Of a stretch of 64,000 nucleotides of DNA, positions 47,998 to 56,708 are shown in pieces (position 1 is the stretch's first letter; the number at the start of each line of letters is the position of its first letter). The DNA is taken from contig NZ_JANLCK010000007.1 in NCBI RefSeq assembly GCF_024979315.1, positions 124,001-188,000 on the forward strand, read 5' to 3'. The position numbers and the translations under genes are program-made. The notes under the pieces are model-generated. The model ran no database searches, was not told where the DNA came from, and saw only the letters and a program-made list of their open reading frames with translations. This DNA is from Herbiconiux oxytropis. GTDB lineage: Bacteria > Actinomycetota > Actinomycetes > Actinomycetales > Microbacteriaceae.

Positions 47998-48354
47998 CTA
48001 CTGCCCCAGCCCTTCATCGATCTCGCGCAAGATGTCGTTGATGTCGTCTGCCGTGCGACGGGCGTCGCCGGTGGTCTCGACGCCGCCGCTGATGCCGACC
48101 TGCGGCATCTCGGGCACCGGGAACCGCAGTGCCTCCTCCGCGGCGGTCATGCCACCGACATCGGCCACGTCGAACTGGCTCGCGGGGCTGAGGAGCAGGG
48201 TGTGCACCGAGGTCTCGCCGTTCTCCTCCAGCACGGTGATGTCGACGGTGACGCTGTTCTCGGCGTCGGCGACCGTGGTGGTGTACTCGAGGAGAGCCTC
48301 CGTGATGGCGTTGCCCGTCACGATCGACCCACCGCTGTAGGTGATGCGCTTCAT
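47998..48354 (-). CDS. Hypothetical protein paired with DUF7882 gene
   Basis: 118 residues: MKRITYSGGSIVTGNAITEA, then ALLEYTTTVADAENSVTVDI, a valyl/threonyl-rich beta segment VLEENGETSVHTLLLSPASQ and an acidic C-terminal helix DDINDILREIDEGLG. Family not named with certainty; it is the usual neighbour of DUF7882 genes in Microbacteriaceae as far as recalled. ATG 48354 overlaps the stop of a 16-codon upstream ORF (ATGA), and its own stop is 2 bp before the next gene. Cytoplasmic, no signal peptide. Confidence 0.75.
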   Translation of the reverse strand: MKRITYSGGSIVTGNAITEALLEYTTTVADAENSVTVDITVLEENGETSVHTLLLSPASQFDVADVGGMTAAEEALRFPVPEMPQVGISGGVETTGDARRTADDINDILREIDEGLGQ

Positions 48355-48401
48355 GCGCCGGCCGCAGCCTGCTCGTGCGCGGAATCGTGCTGTGCAGCCA
48401 T
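48351..48401 (-). CDS. Putative 16-residue leader peptide
   Basis: Short ORF MAAQHDSAHEQAAAGA, preceded by AAAGGGA 7 nt upstream and ending in ATGA with the start of the 118-residue gene. Such coupled mini-ORFs can set translation of the downstream gene. It could simply be an upstream alternative with no function; no repeated regulatory codon is obvious. Confidence 0.4.
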   Translation of the reverse strand: MAAQHDSAHEQAAAGA

Positions 48402-48520
48402 GGGGTGGTCCCTTTCCGTCGTCCATCACCGTACGGATTCGTCGAAGAGCGACGCGGATGGCGCGCCAGAGACCTGTGCGGGTCTGGTGTCAGCTTACGG
48501 CAGCTGCGTTCGGTGTGCGC

Positions 48521-51169
48521 TCAGAGGCCGTCGCGTCGGGAGCGTGCGAGGCGTTCGGCAAGGTACGGTGCCGTGCGGCTCGCAGGGGCCTTCGACACGT
48601 CGTCCGGAGTGCCGGTGGCCACGACACGGCCGCCCGCATCGCCTCCGGCCGGCCCGAGATCGATCACCCAGTCGGCGGCCGCGACCACGTCCATCTCGTG
48701 CTCGACCACCACGACGGTGTCGCCCGAGTCGACGAGGGCGTTCAGCTGCGCGAGCAGTCGCCGCACGTCGGCCGGATGCAGGCCCGTGGTCGGCTCGTCG
48801 AGGAGGTAGAGGGTGTGGCCGCGCCGCACCCGCTGCAGCTCCGTGGCGAGCTTGATGCGCTGCGCCTCGCCGCCCGAGAGCTCCGTGGCGGGCTGGCCGA
48901 GCCGCAGGTAGCCGAGGCCCACGTCGAGCAGGGTGCGGAGGCTGCGCGCCGCCGCCGGGACCGCGGCGAGGAAGCCGGCCGCCTCGTCGACCGTGAGAGC
49001 CAGCACCTCGGCGATCGACTTGCCGTCGTAGGTCACCTCGAGCGTCTCGGCGTTGTAGCGCGCACCGTGGCACGTGGGGCACCGGCCGTAGCTGCCGGGC
49101 AGGAACAGCAGCTCGACCGACACGAAGCCCTCGCCCTGGCAGGTCTCGCAGCGACCGCCCGCGACGTTGAACGAGAAGCGGCCCGCTGTGTAGCCCCGCT
49201 CCCGCGCGAGGTCGGTGGCGGCGAACGCCGCGCGCACGGAGTCGAAGAGCCCCGTGTAGGTGGCGAGGTTCGAGCGCGGGGTGCGGCCGATGGGCTTCTG
49301 GTCGACCCGCACGAGGCGGTCGATGTGCTCGAGCCCGGTGACCCGGCGCACGGTGAGGGTGTCGACCTGCGCGTCGGCGAGCACGGCCTCGGCGAGGTCT
49401 GCGCCGTCTGCACCGGCACCGTCTGCGCCGGCAGCACCGGCAGCACCGGCAACGGCACCGCTCGCTCCGCGCGTCCCCGCGCCCGCCGCCGCATCCGCAT
49501 CGTCGTCCGCCGCGTCGTCCGCCCCGCCTCCGCCTGCCCGCAGGTGCTCCCACACCACGTCGCGCAGCACCCGGCTCACGAGCGTCGACTTGCCCGACCC
49601 GGAGACCCCGGTGACGGCGACGAGCGTGCCCAGCGGGATGGCGGCGTCGACGTCCACGAGGTTGTGCAGCCCGATCCCTTCGACGCTCAGCCACTCGCGG
49701 GGCTCGCGCGGCGCGCGTCGATCCGAGGCCTCGTCGCTCTGCGAAGGGAAGAGGAACGGACGCGTCGCCGACTCCTCGACCTCGGCGAGTCCCGCGACCT
49801 CGCCGCTGTACAGCACCGCACCGCCGCCCTCGCCGGCGCCCGGACCGACGTCGACGATCCAGTCCGCTCGCCGCACGACATCCATGTTGTGCTCGACCAC
49901 GTAGACCGAGTTCCCCGAGCGCTTGAGCTGCTCCAGCACCTCGAGCAGCGGCTCGGCGTCGGCCGGGTGCAGCCCCGCCGACGGCTCGTCGAGCACGTAG
50001 ATCACGCCGAACAGGCCCGACCGCAGCTGGGTGGCGAGCCGCAGCCGCTGCATCTCGCCCGGCGAGAGCGTCGTCGTCACCCGACCCAGCCCGAGGTAGC
50101 CGAGCCCGAGCTCCGTCAGCACCCGGATGCGCGCCAGCAGGTCGGTCGTGATGGCCACGGCCACGTCGGTCCGCTCGCCCGAGAGCGTCGTCGGCAGTGC
50201 GGGCGCGGCATCCTGGAGCAGGGTGGTGGGGCGGATGACCTCGGCGAGCTCGGTGAGCGGCAGCGCGTTGAGCTCGGCGATGGAGTGCCCGGCGAAGGTG
50301 ACCGCGAGGGCCTCGCGGCGGAGTCCGGTGCCGTGGCAGAGGGGGCACGGGCCCGAGCGCACGAACTGCAGCACCTTCGCCCGCATCATCGCGCTCTTGG
50401 AGTCGGCGAGGGTGTGGAAGACGTACTTCTTGGCGCTCCAGAACATGCCGTTGTAGGGCTTGGCCACGCGGTCGCGCTGGGGCGTGATCTGCACGACCGG
50501 CTGCTCGTCGGTGAAGAGGATCCAGTCGCGGTCGGCCTGGTCGAGCTCACGCCAGGGTCGGTCGACGTCGTAGCCGAGGGCGATCGTGATGTCGCGCAGG
50601 TTCTTCGCCTGCCAGGCTCCTGGCCAGGCCGCGATGGCCCCGTCGCGGATGCTGAGCGACGGATCGGGGACGAGCGACTCCTCGGTGACGGTGTGGGCCA
50701 CGCCGATGCCATGGCACTCGGGGCACGCGCCGGCGGCGGTGTTGGGCGAGAAGGCGTCGGAGTCGAGCCGGGTCGTGAAGCCCTCGGGGAAGGTGCCGGC
50801 CCGGGAGAAGAGCATCCGGAGCGAGTTCGACAGCGTCGTGACGGTGCCCACGCTCGAGCGCGAGCTCGGTGCCCCGCGCCGCTGCTGCAGGGCGACGGCG
50901 GGCGGGAGCCCTGAGATGGAGTCGACGTGCGGATCGTGCCCCTGCTGGATGAGGCGGCGTGCGTAGGGGGCGACCGACTCGAGGTAGCGCCGCTGGGCCT
51001 CGGTGAAGATGGTGCCGAACGCGAGCGACGACTTGCCGGAGCCGGAGACGCCGGTGAAGGCGACGATGGCATCCCGGGGCACGTCGACGTCGACGTTCCG
51101 CAGGTTGTTCTCGTTCGCCCCTCGCACCCGCACGAAGCTGTCTGAGGGGTCGCGTGGGGTTTCTGGCAT
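48521..51169 (-). CDS. UvrA paralogue (excinuclease-like ABC ATPase)
   Basis: 882 residues. Two ABC modules: first Walker A GVSGSGKSS with Q-loop region, zinc-type CPECHGIG and CPLCHGTG, signature TLSPGEMQRLRLA; second Walker A GVSGSGKST, CETCQGEG and CPTCHGAR, signature LSGGEAQRIKLA and Walker B LYLLDEPTTGLH. Shorter than housekeeping UvrA (about 950), consistent with a UvrA2/DrrC-type paralogue lacking part of the UvrB-binding region; such proteins confer drug or DNA-damage tolerance. An Ala/Asp/Gly low-complexity insert (about 49393-49545) interrupts the second ABC domain. The first signature is SPGEM rather than SGGE. Monocistronic; RBS weak. Confidence 0.9.
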   Translation of the reverse strand: MPETPRDPSDSFVRVRGANENNLRNVDVDVPRDAIVAFTGVSGSGKSSLAFGTIFTEAQRRYLESVAPYARRLIQQGHDPHVDSISGLPPAVALQQRRGAPSSRSSVGTVTTLSNSLRMLFSRAGTFPEGFTTRLDSDAFSPNTAAGACPECHGIGVAHTVTEESLVPDPSLSIRDGAIAAWPGAWQAKNLRDITIALGYDVDRPWRELDQADRDWILFTDEQPVVQITPQRDRVAKPYNGMFWSAKKYVFHTLADSKSAMMRAKVLQFVRSGPCPLCHGTGLRREALAVTFAGHSIAELNALPLTELAEVIRPTTLLQDAAPALPTTLSGERTDVAVAITTDLLARIRVLTELGLGYLGLGRVTTTLSPGEMQRLRLATQLRSGLFGVIYVLDEPSAGLHPADAEPLLEVLEQLKRSGNSVYVVEHNMDVVRRADWIVDVGPGAGEGGGAVLYSGEVAGLAEVEESATRPFLFPSQSDEASDRRAPREPREWLSVEGIGLHNLVDVDAAIPLGTLVAVTGVSGSGKSTLVSRVLRDVVWEHLRAGGGGADDAADDDADAAAGAGTRGASGAVAGAAGAAGADGAGADGADLAEAVLADAQVDTLTVRRVTGLEHIDRLVRVDQKPIGRTPRSNLATYTGLFDSVRAAFAATDLARERGYTAGRFSFNVAGGRCETCQGEGFVSVELLFLPGSYGRCPTCHGARYNAETLEVTYDGKSIAEVLALTVDEAAGFLAAVPAAARSLRTLLDVGLGYLRLGQPATELSGGEAQRIKLATELQRVRRGHTLYLLDEPTTGLHPADVRRLLAQLNALVDSGDTVVVVEHEMDVVAAADWVIDLGPAGGDAGGRVVATGTPDDVSKAPASRTAPYLAERLARSRRDGL

Positions 51170-51263
51170 CCGTCGAGTGTAGGTGGGGTTCCGGGTCGTC
51201 TTCTGAGTGCCGCTTCTCGGGGCGGCGCGGCGCGGGGTGGGCGCGCGGCGGCAGGCAGCGTCT

Positions 51264-51875
51264 CTACAGGAGCGTCGGCGCCTCGGCCTCCCGATCGATC
51301 CGCAAGTACGGTCCGTACGCCTCGAACAACCGAGCCACTTGCTCGTCGCTCGCGCCCGCCAGCCCGATGCCCACGACACCATCTTCTTCCACCCCGAAAG
51401 TCACGAACGTCAGCCCACTCTGTTGGAGGGTCGCGAGATCCGCCCACAGCTCCTCCTCCACGACTTTCGCCTCCGCAAGGGACTGACACGCCTCGACGAA
51501 GGCGACCTTCTCGCGAGGCAGCCCCACCGTCCGCAGAACCTCCTCCTCGACCGAGTCGGTGGCGTGAGCGAGATAGATCACCAGCACGTCCGCAGATGCC
51601 GGTGTGCCGGACGACACCCCCGCATAGTGCTCCTTGAATGCAACCGGCCCCACGTCCCGAAAACTCAGCAATGCAGACACCACCTCCCCGGACAGTTCCC
51701 CGGGCCCGACCTCCGCGCTGAGCGGAGGGATCGGGGGCGGGAGCACGGGCGCTGTGGATGTGGCTGTGGGCGACCCCGTCCCGACACCGGGCGAGACCGC
51801 CGCACCGGCGCACCCGGTCAGCACCAACGCCACCGCGACGACGACGTAGCGCAGCCCTCTTCGAAAACGAGTCAC
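51264..51875 (-). CDS. Putative lipoprotein, paralogue of the neighbouring gene
   Basis: 203 residues. GTG 51875 with AGGAGA upstream; an ATG 51890 would add MRREQ. Signal peptide ends in lipobox VLTGC, then Thr/Pro-rich linker and a domain with PGELSGEVVSALLSFRDVGP, ADVLVIYLAHATD, LTFVTFGVEEDGVVGIGLAG and AYGPYLRIDREAE. No known family recognised. The same layout occurs in the next gene, so the pair arose by tandem duplication. Outer surface of the membrane; function unknown. Confidence 0.85.
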   Translation of the reverse strand: MTRFRRGLRYVVVAVALVLTGCAGAAVSPGVGTGSPTATSTAPVLPPPIPPLSAEVGPGELSGEVVSALLSFRDVGPVAFKEHYAGVSSGTPASADVLVIYLAHATDSVEEEVLRTVGLPREKVAFVEACQSLAEAKVVEEELWADLATLQQSGLTFVTFGVEEDGVVGIGLAGASDEQVARLFEAYGPYLRIDREAEAPTLL

Positions 51876-51927
51876 CTGTTCTCTCCTCATCGATCCAGGA
51901 CGACGTTCCACTGCGGGAAAACGGGCC

Positions 51928-52545
51928 CTAGAAGGTGTACTCCTCCGCGTCGCGGTCGATGCGGAGGTAGGGGCCATAGGTGGCGAAGAGGTGGGCGACC
52001 TGCTCGTCTGTGCCTCCCACCAGGTCGATCCCCTCGACGCCGTCTTCTTCCGGACCGAATGAGACGATCGTCATCCCCATCCGCTCGAGCTCCGACATGT
52101 CCTCTTGGATCTTTCCGTCGACTGCCAGTGCCTTGGCCTGCGATTGGTACGCCGGAACCAGCTGCACCTTTTCGGTCGGCAGGCCTACTGAGGTGAGCAC
52201 GTCAGCGTCGACGTCGGGTGTGCTTCCGGCCAGATAGATCACGAGCACATCGGCCGACGCGGCGTTTCCCGTGGCCACGCCCGCGTAGTGTTCGGGGAAC
52301 TCCGTCGGCCCCGATTCCCGGAACGCGAGCAGGGCGCTCACCACCTCACCGGAGAGCTCTCCTGGACCCGCGTCCGACGGCAGCTCGGGCAGCGGATCGG
52401 GCAGCGCCACCGGTGTCGGCGAGGCGGACGGCGACACGGCAGTGGTGCCGTCAGGCGGAGCCAGCTCGGCGACACCTGCACACCCGCACAGCACGAGCAC
52501 GGCGACGATCGCCACGACCCCGGTTTCACCAAGACGGCTCAGCAT
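51928..52545 (-). CDS. Putative lipoprotein, tandem paralogue
   Basis: 205 residues. Start ATG 52545 with AAAGGAG 5-6 nt upstream. Lipobox LCGC, Ser/Thr/Pro linker, then PGELSGEVVSALLAFRESGP, ADVLVIYLAGSTPDV, MTIVSFGPEEDGVEGIDLVG and ATYGPYLRIDRDAEEY, aligned end to end with the adjacent lipoprotein. 52 bp separate the genes, so they are likely one transcript. The region upstream (52546-52768) is shared with the divergent toxin-antitoxin operon. Confidence 0.85.
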   Translation of the reverse strand: MLSRLGETGVVAIVAVLVLCGCAGVAELAPPDGTTAVSPSASPTPVALPDPLPELPSDAGPGELSGEVVSALLAFRESGPTEFPEHYAGVATGNAASADVLVIYLAGSTPDVDADVLTSVGLPTEKVQLVPAYQSQAKALAVDGKIQEDMSELERMGMTIVSFGPEEDGVEGIDLVGGTDEQVAHLFATYGPYLRIDRDAEEYTF

Positions 52546-52694
52546 GAACTCTCCTTTCATGAAAGAGAACGATGTGTTGCTGCTCGAGTGACAGGCCGAA
52601 GCCCTTGCCGCCTCGAGTGGGGCATGTAATGAGATATAGTCATGTAAGCATACCTGGTCACTTCCATGCACCGCGGCAGGATCGCGCTGGTTGC

Positions 52695-52751
52695 TTGACG
52701 GCCTTGACGCACCGTTCTAGCCTGTACTTGACGACCTTGACGACGTTGACG
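52695..52751 (+). promoter_or_regulatory. Five TTGACG repeats in the toxin-antitoxin promoter
   Basis: TTGACG at 52695, 52704, 52728, 52737 and 52746; within groups the period is 9 bp. The first copy with TAGCCT at 52718-52723 (17-bp spacer) can form a sigma-70 promoter. The rest run up to the ribosome binding site. Probable autoregulatory operator for the antitoxin or toxin-antitoxin complex (inference). Confidence 0.55.
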
Positions 52752-52768
52752 GAAAAAGGAGGGTTCTG

Positions 52769-53308
52769 ATGGCTCAGCAGGCGCCTGCCGATTTCAGTCA
52801 TGACGTGGCCCAGGCCGTGGAGCGCCGGCTACGAGCACTCGGCGACGACAAAGTGCGTGGACTAGCAAGCATCCTTACTCCCGACCAGGCGGCGGAGGCC
52901 ATGCTGCGCCCCCTCCCGGTGGCGCAGGTGTCGAGTCCGGTGAACCGTGTTGTCGGACCGTTCTACACGACCGCCAGCCTCACTGCCCTGCGCAAAGTCA
53001 CTCGCGAAGCGATTCGCCAGGCGTCGGCTCGAGGAGACATCCTGCGCCTGTGGACAAGCGATGCCAAGGCGGTCTTTCCGGCGTTCCAATTCGGGCCTCG
53101 CGGCGAACTCCTCCCTGGCCTCCGGGCTGTTCTCGACGTCCTCGCCGAGGGCCACGAGGATCCGTGGCTCTGGGCCCAGTGGCTGACCGGTCGACGGTTT
53201 ACCGAGTCATCCGACCGTCCTCCGACGAATGCCGAACTCCTCCGAGCCGGCCAGACTCCAGCCGTGCTCGAGCAAGCTCGCCGCACTGCAGCCGCTTGGG
53301 CCGCGTGA
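52769..53308 (+). CDS. Antitoxin-like protein of a RES-type toxin-antitoxin pair
   Basis: 179 residues. Helical N-terminus (DVAQAVERRLRALGDDKVRG), a central segment ITREAIRQASARGDILRLWT-like HTH candidate, and a C-terminal EDPWLWAQWLTGRRF + PPTNAELLRAG region. RES toxins are normally preceded by an Xre/MbcA/ParS-type antitoxin with a C-terminal toxin-binding part; position and size fit. RBS AAAGGAGGG. GTGA overlap with the toxin. Family membership is inferred from context; the protein shows no textbook Xre helix-turn-helix by eye. Confidence 0.7.
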   Translation: MAQQAPADFSHDVAQAVERRLRALGDDKVRGLASILTPDQAAEAMLRPLPVAQVSSPVNRVVGPFYTTASLTALRKVTREAIRQASARGDILRLWTSDAKAVFPAFQFGPRGELLPGLRAVLDVLAEGHEDPWLWAQWLTGRRFTESSDRPPTNAELLRAGQTPAVLEQARRTAAAWAA

Positions 53309-53907
53309 GCCGTCAACCTGCGCCCGTGCCCGGTCAGGATCTCTCGGGCTTTCCCACCGAGGTCCTGCACGAGGGCAGGAACGTTCATCGGTCGCATCAT
53401 CCGGATTTCGATCCGTGTTTCTTCAACGGCACTCCTGATTCCCGCTTCAACCTCACCGACGGCCGTGGCACGTGCTACGTCGCCGACGACATCGTGACCG
53501 CGGTGCGAGAAAAGTTGCGTGAACATGTCCTCGGTCAGGGGATCGTGCCGGCCGGCTTTGCGAATTCGTTCGTCGTCTCGACCATTCGCATTGATCGTTC
53601 CTTCACCTGCGCAGACGTCGGCAGTCCTGACTCGTTGCCGCACAAAGTGACTCGGATGCTCGCCACCATGGACGACTACGAGGTTCCGCAGCGATGGGCC
53701 GCCACCTTCGATGCCGCAGGTTTCGAAGGCATCCGCTACGGCTCGAGCTACACGAACGGCCCCGACACGGCGTGGGCGCTCTTCGGTGACGAGGGGGAGC
53801 GCCGTTTCGGCGAGGAGATCGAATCCCTTCCGGGTGCCGCCGCGTGCTCTGGTGCCGGAATCGAGGTCTACGGTCTCCCGCACTCCGATGAACTCGAGAC
53901 GATCTAG
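53305..53907 (+). CDS. RES-domain toxin (NAD+-degrading type)
   Basis: 200 residues from GTG 53305, coupled to the antitoxin (GTGA). RES-domain features: Arg in SRFNLTDGRGTCYVADDIVT, the Tyr of CYVAD, Glu in AVREKLREH, and Ser in IRYGSSYTNGPDTAWALF, consistent with the R-Y-E-S active site of RES proteins. Characterised members (MbcT) are NAD+ phosphorylases that kill by depleting NAD+ unless bound by the antitoxin. An actual toxic activity is inferred. Followed by a hairpin terminator. Confidence 0.8.
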   Translation: MSRQPAPVPGQDLSGFPTEVLHEGRNVHRSHHPDFDPCFFNGTPDSRFNLTDGRGTCYVADDIVTAVREKLREHVLGQGIVPAGFANSFVVSTIRIDRSFTCADVGSPDSLPHKVTRMLATMDDYEVPQRWAATFDAAGFEGIRYGSSYTNGPDTAWALFGDEGERRFGEEIESLPGAAACSGAGIEVYGLPHSDELETI

Positions 53908-53977
53908 TCGGCGCCACCCGCGGTGATGGCGTACCTGGTGCTGCGGCTGCGAGTCGGCGGGCTGACAGGGAAGCGGA

Positions 53978-54009
53978 ACGGCACCGGACCCGTGAGGATC
54001 CGGTGCCGT
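53978..54009. terminator. Hairpin terminator between RES gene and CWB2 gene
   Basis: Perfect 11-bp stem ACGGCACCGGA / TCCGGTGCCGT with a 10-nt loop in the convergent gap; can serve both strands. Confidence 0.65.
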
Positions 54010-54031
54010 CCGCGGTGCGGGGCGGTGCGCG

Positions 54032-56677
54032 CTACGGCGTGCAGGCCTCCAGCTCCGCGACCGCCTCGCCGAGGGTGGCGGTGCCGCCGAGCAGCGTCAC
54101 CTCCGTGGCGCCGAGCGCCTCGATCTGCGCGAGCGTCTCAGCCGGGATGCAGGTTCCCGGCACGGTGAACAGCGGCGCGTCGATCCGCGGGGCGTACGCC
54201 GATCCCGACAGGGCGTCGGGGAACTTCTGACCGGTCGCGAGCAGCACGTGCTCGGCCTCGGTGAAGAAGTGGGCGTTGATCGTGCGCGACGCCTCGTACC
54301 GGTCGGCCCCACCGAGCCGCACGGTCTCCGCGATCTTCGCGGCAGAGGCCTCGATGCCGGCCGAGACGGATGCCTCACCACCGGCCACCACGATCTGCTC
54401 GACGCCGAGGCGCTTCAGCAGTCGCGTGGTCGCCGCATCGAGCGACGATCCCGCCTTGACGAGCAGCACCGGTCCGCGGCCGTCGACCGCCGCACCGGCC
54501 GACAGGGCGTCGGCGAACGTCGTGCCGTTGGCCAGGACCGCGACCTCGGCTCCCCGGGGGAAGGCCGCCGCCGCGATGTTCCGTGACGCCTCGTACCGGT
54601 CGGCGCCGCCGATCCGCACGGTCGTGCCGAGTTTCTTGAGCGCCGACTCCACCGAGCGGCTCACCGTCGACGTGCCGCCGACGATGACGATCCGCGAGGC
54701 GCCGAGGCGCTCGATCTCGGCCTTCACGCCCGCCGGCAGGGTCGCCGCCGTGGTCAGCAGGATCGGGGCCCCGGCCACCGTGGCCGCAGGAGCCGCCGAC
54801 AGCGCATCCGGGAACACCGCTCCGGAGGCGACGTAGACGGTGTCGGAACCGTCCGGGAAGCCCGCGCGGGAGGTGTTGATCGAGACCTCGTAGCGGTCGG
54901 CGCCCGCCAGGCGGTCCACCTCCACCTCGGGGTCGCCGCCCGGCTCGGCGGCCGGCAGGGTGATCGTCTGCGTCTCCTCCTCGTTGCCCGCGGCATCCTG
55001 CGTGCGGATGTGCACGTAGCGCGCCGCCTCGGTCAGCTGCACCGAGAAGGGCTCCTCGTAGGTGGCGTACATGTTGTTCTCCTCACCGGTGGGGGAGGGA
55101 TCGGGTCCGTCCGACCACACGGTGCGCGCGACCCCCGAGCCGGGCTCGGCGTCGGTGGGCGCGAGCGTGACGGTCGCCGACGAGCCGTCGACCACGATCT
55201 CGTGGCCGGTGACCGGCGCCACGGTGTCGATCTTCACGGAGGCGTCGCGGGAGCCCACGGCGCCGTCCTCCGCGGTGGCTCTGGCGGTGACGGTCACGTC
55301 GCCCTGGCCCTCCACGGCGAAGGGACCGTCGTAGGCGCGCCAGGTGGTGCCGCCGTCGAGGCTGACCTCGATGCTCGCGACCGGGCTCGCCGTCTCCTGA
55401 GCGGCCACCGTGGCGGTGGGCGCCGTGGTGTACCAGCCGGATCCCGCGGGCACCGCGTCGAACGCGATGGTGACGATGGGGTCGGTCTGGCTGAGCGCCT
55501 CGATCACGAACACCGTCGCGATGGCACCGCCCTCGAAGCCCTCGACCGTGCCCGCCACATCGAACACCGACTCGGGGTCGGCGTAGGCGGCGGGATCGAT
55601 GGCGTCCCAGGTCACCGGCACGGTGCTGCTCGCGGTGCCGTCGTCGTAGACCGCGAACACCGTGCGCGGCAGCTCGGGCGCGGTGCCCGGCTGCGTCATC
55701 GTGGTGGCGTACTCGACCGACTCGATGGCATCCGAGAGCTCGTCGGCCACGTGGACCGTGGCGGTGACGGGCTGTGACTCGTAGCCCTCGAGGTCGCCCT
55801 CCACCGTGAAGGTACCGGCCGCGGCGTAGGAGCCTGCGTCGACCGCCTGCCAGGTCGCCGCGACGTAGTGCAGAGGCCCGTTCTCGTCGATCACCCACAC
55901 CTCGCCGGGCAGCTCGGGGGCTGTGCCTGGCGTGGTGCGCGCCGCGACGTCCTCGGCCAGGATGTAGTCCTCCGGCGACTCGGGCTCGGGCTCCGGCTCG
56001 GGCACCGTGATGCCCGTCACCTCCCACTCGATGGTGCTCGTCGCCGCCCGGCTGCCGCCGACGTCGGCGCGCGTGAGCGAGAGGCGGAGCCCCTTCGTGG
56101 TCACGGCGTCGAACGAGGCGCTGACCGCGGGGAGGGAGGAGACGGGGTTCGCCTCGTCGAGCTCCGGCACGGGGTAGGCGAGCGCCTCACCCGTGACCGG
56201 CGCCCACTCGCCGTCGTCGCCGAGGTACTCGAGCGACCACGCGGCCGGGATGCGCACCCCGCCATCCCCGGTCAGGTGGTTCTGCCACAGGTAGACGGCG
56301 GAGGAGGAGACCTTCACCGGAGCGGCCCAGGTGTAGGTCGCCACGTCGGCCTCGGGATTCGCCGGGTCGCCCCAGGTGCCCCACATGCCCGTGTAGCTGT
56401 TGGTCGCCTCGTTCTTGCCGTCGTTGAGCGCCGCCGCCGAGTTCCAGCCTGTGACGTAGCTCACCTCGAGATCGGGGGCGTTGGGGTTGTCGGGCGACTC
56501 GAGCGCCACGTTCGTGGGCTGCGGCTCCTCGGCCGCGGGCCCGTCGGAGGGGGAGCCGAAGGCCGCCGGAGCCGTGATCGCGGCCGACAGCGCGAGCGCC
56601 GCCGCCGCGACCACCGCCGTCGAACGCGCCGCGAAGGAGCGCGTGCGCCACCTTCGCCTGATTGTCGTGTCTGTCAT
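54032..56677 (-). CDS. Secreted CWB2 cell-wall protein with discoidin-like and Ig-like modules
   Basis: 881 residues from ATG 56677. Signal peptide (RRRWRTRSFAARSTAVVAAA core, cleavage near AFGSP). Modules in order: a discoidin/F5-8-like region (NVALESPDNPNAPDLEVSYV, TNSYTGMWGTWGD, SSSAVYLWQNHLTGDGG), two bacterial Ig-like group 4 repeats (TWQAVDAGSYAAAGTFTVEG; TWDAIDPAAYADPESVF), an Ig-like ornament region (VSLDGGTTWRAYDGPF) and three CWB2 repeats starting at DRLAGADRYEVS, RIGGADRYEASRN and RLGGADRYEASRT. CWB2 repeats bind cell-wall polymers non-covalently. Co-directional and 31 bp after the GH127 gene, so likely its partner in sugar-polymer binding. Confidence 0.9.
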   Translation of the reverse strand: MTDTTIRRRWRTRSFAARSTAVVAAAALALSAAITAPAAFGSPSDGPAAEEPQPTNVALESPDNPNAPDLEVSYVTGWNSAAALNDGKNEATNSYTGMWGTWGDPANPEADVATYTWAAPVKVSSSAVYLWQNHLTGDGGVRIPAAWSLEYLGDDGEWAPVTGEALAYPVPELDEANPVSSLPAVSASFDAVTTKGLRLSLTRADVGGSRAATSTIEWEVTGITVPEPEPEPESPEDYILAEDVAARTTPGTAPELPGEVWVIDENGPLHYVAATWQAVDAGSYAAAGTFTVEGDLEGYESQPVTATVHVADELSDAIESVEYATTMTQPGTAPELPRTVFAVYDDGTASSTVPVTWDAIDPAAYADPESVFDVAGTVEGFEGGAIATVFVIEALSQTDPIVTIAFDAVPAGSGWYTTAPTATVAAQETASPVASIEVSLDGGTTWRAYDGPFAVEGQGDVTVTARATAEDGAVGSRDASVKIDTVAPVTGHEIVVDGSSATVTLAPTDAEPGSGVARTVWSDGPDPSPTGEENNMYATYEEPFSVQLTEAARYVHIRTQDAAGNEEETQTITLPAAEPGGDPEVEVDRLAGADRYEVSINTSRAGFPDGSDTVYVASGAVFPDALSAAPAATVAGAPILLTTAATLPAGVKAEIERLGASRIVIVGGTSTVSRSVESALKKLGTTVRIGGADRYEASRNIAAAAFPRGAEVAVLANGTTFADALSAGAAVDGRGPVLLVKAGSSLDAATTRLLKRLGVEQIVVAGGEASVSAGIEASAAKIAETVRLGGADRYEASRTINAHFFTEAEHVLLATGQKFPDALSGSAYAPRIDAPLFTVPGTCIPAETLAQIEALGATEVTLLGGTATLGEAVAELEACTP

Positions 56678-56708
56678 GATCGTGCCTTTCTGCTGCGATG
56701 TCGCGGGT

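Noticed and set aside
48341-50914. Very long open frame antisense to the UvrA-like gene
   Set aside because: The opposite strand encodes a clear UvrA protein with all motifs. The antisense frame is Arg/His/Asp-rich, with no domain, as expected of GC-rich codon shadows. The same applies at 1439-3196, 7727-9301 and 56958-59072.
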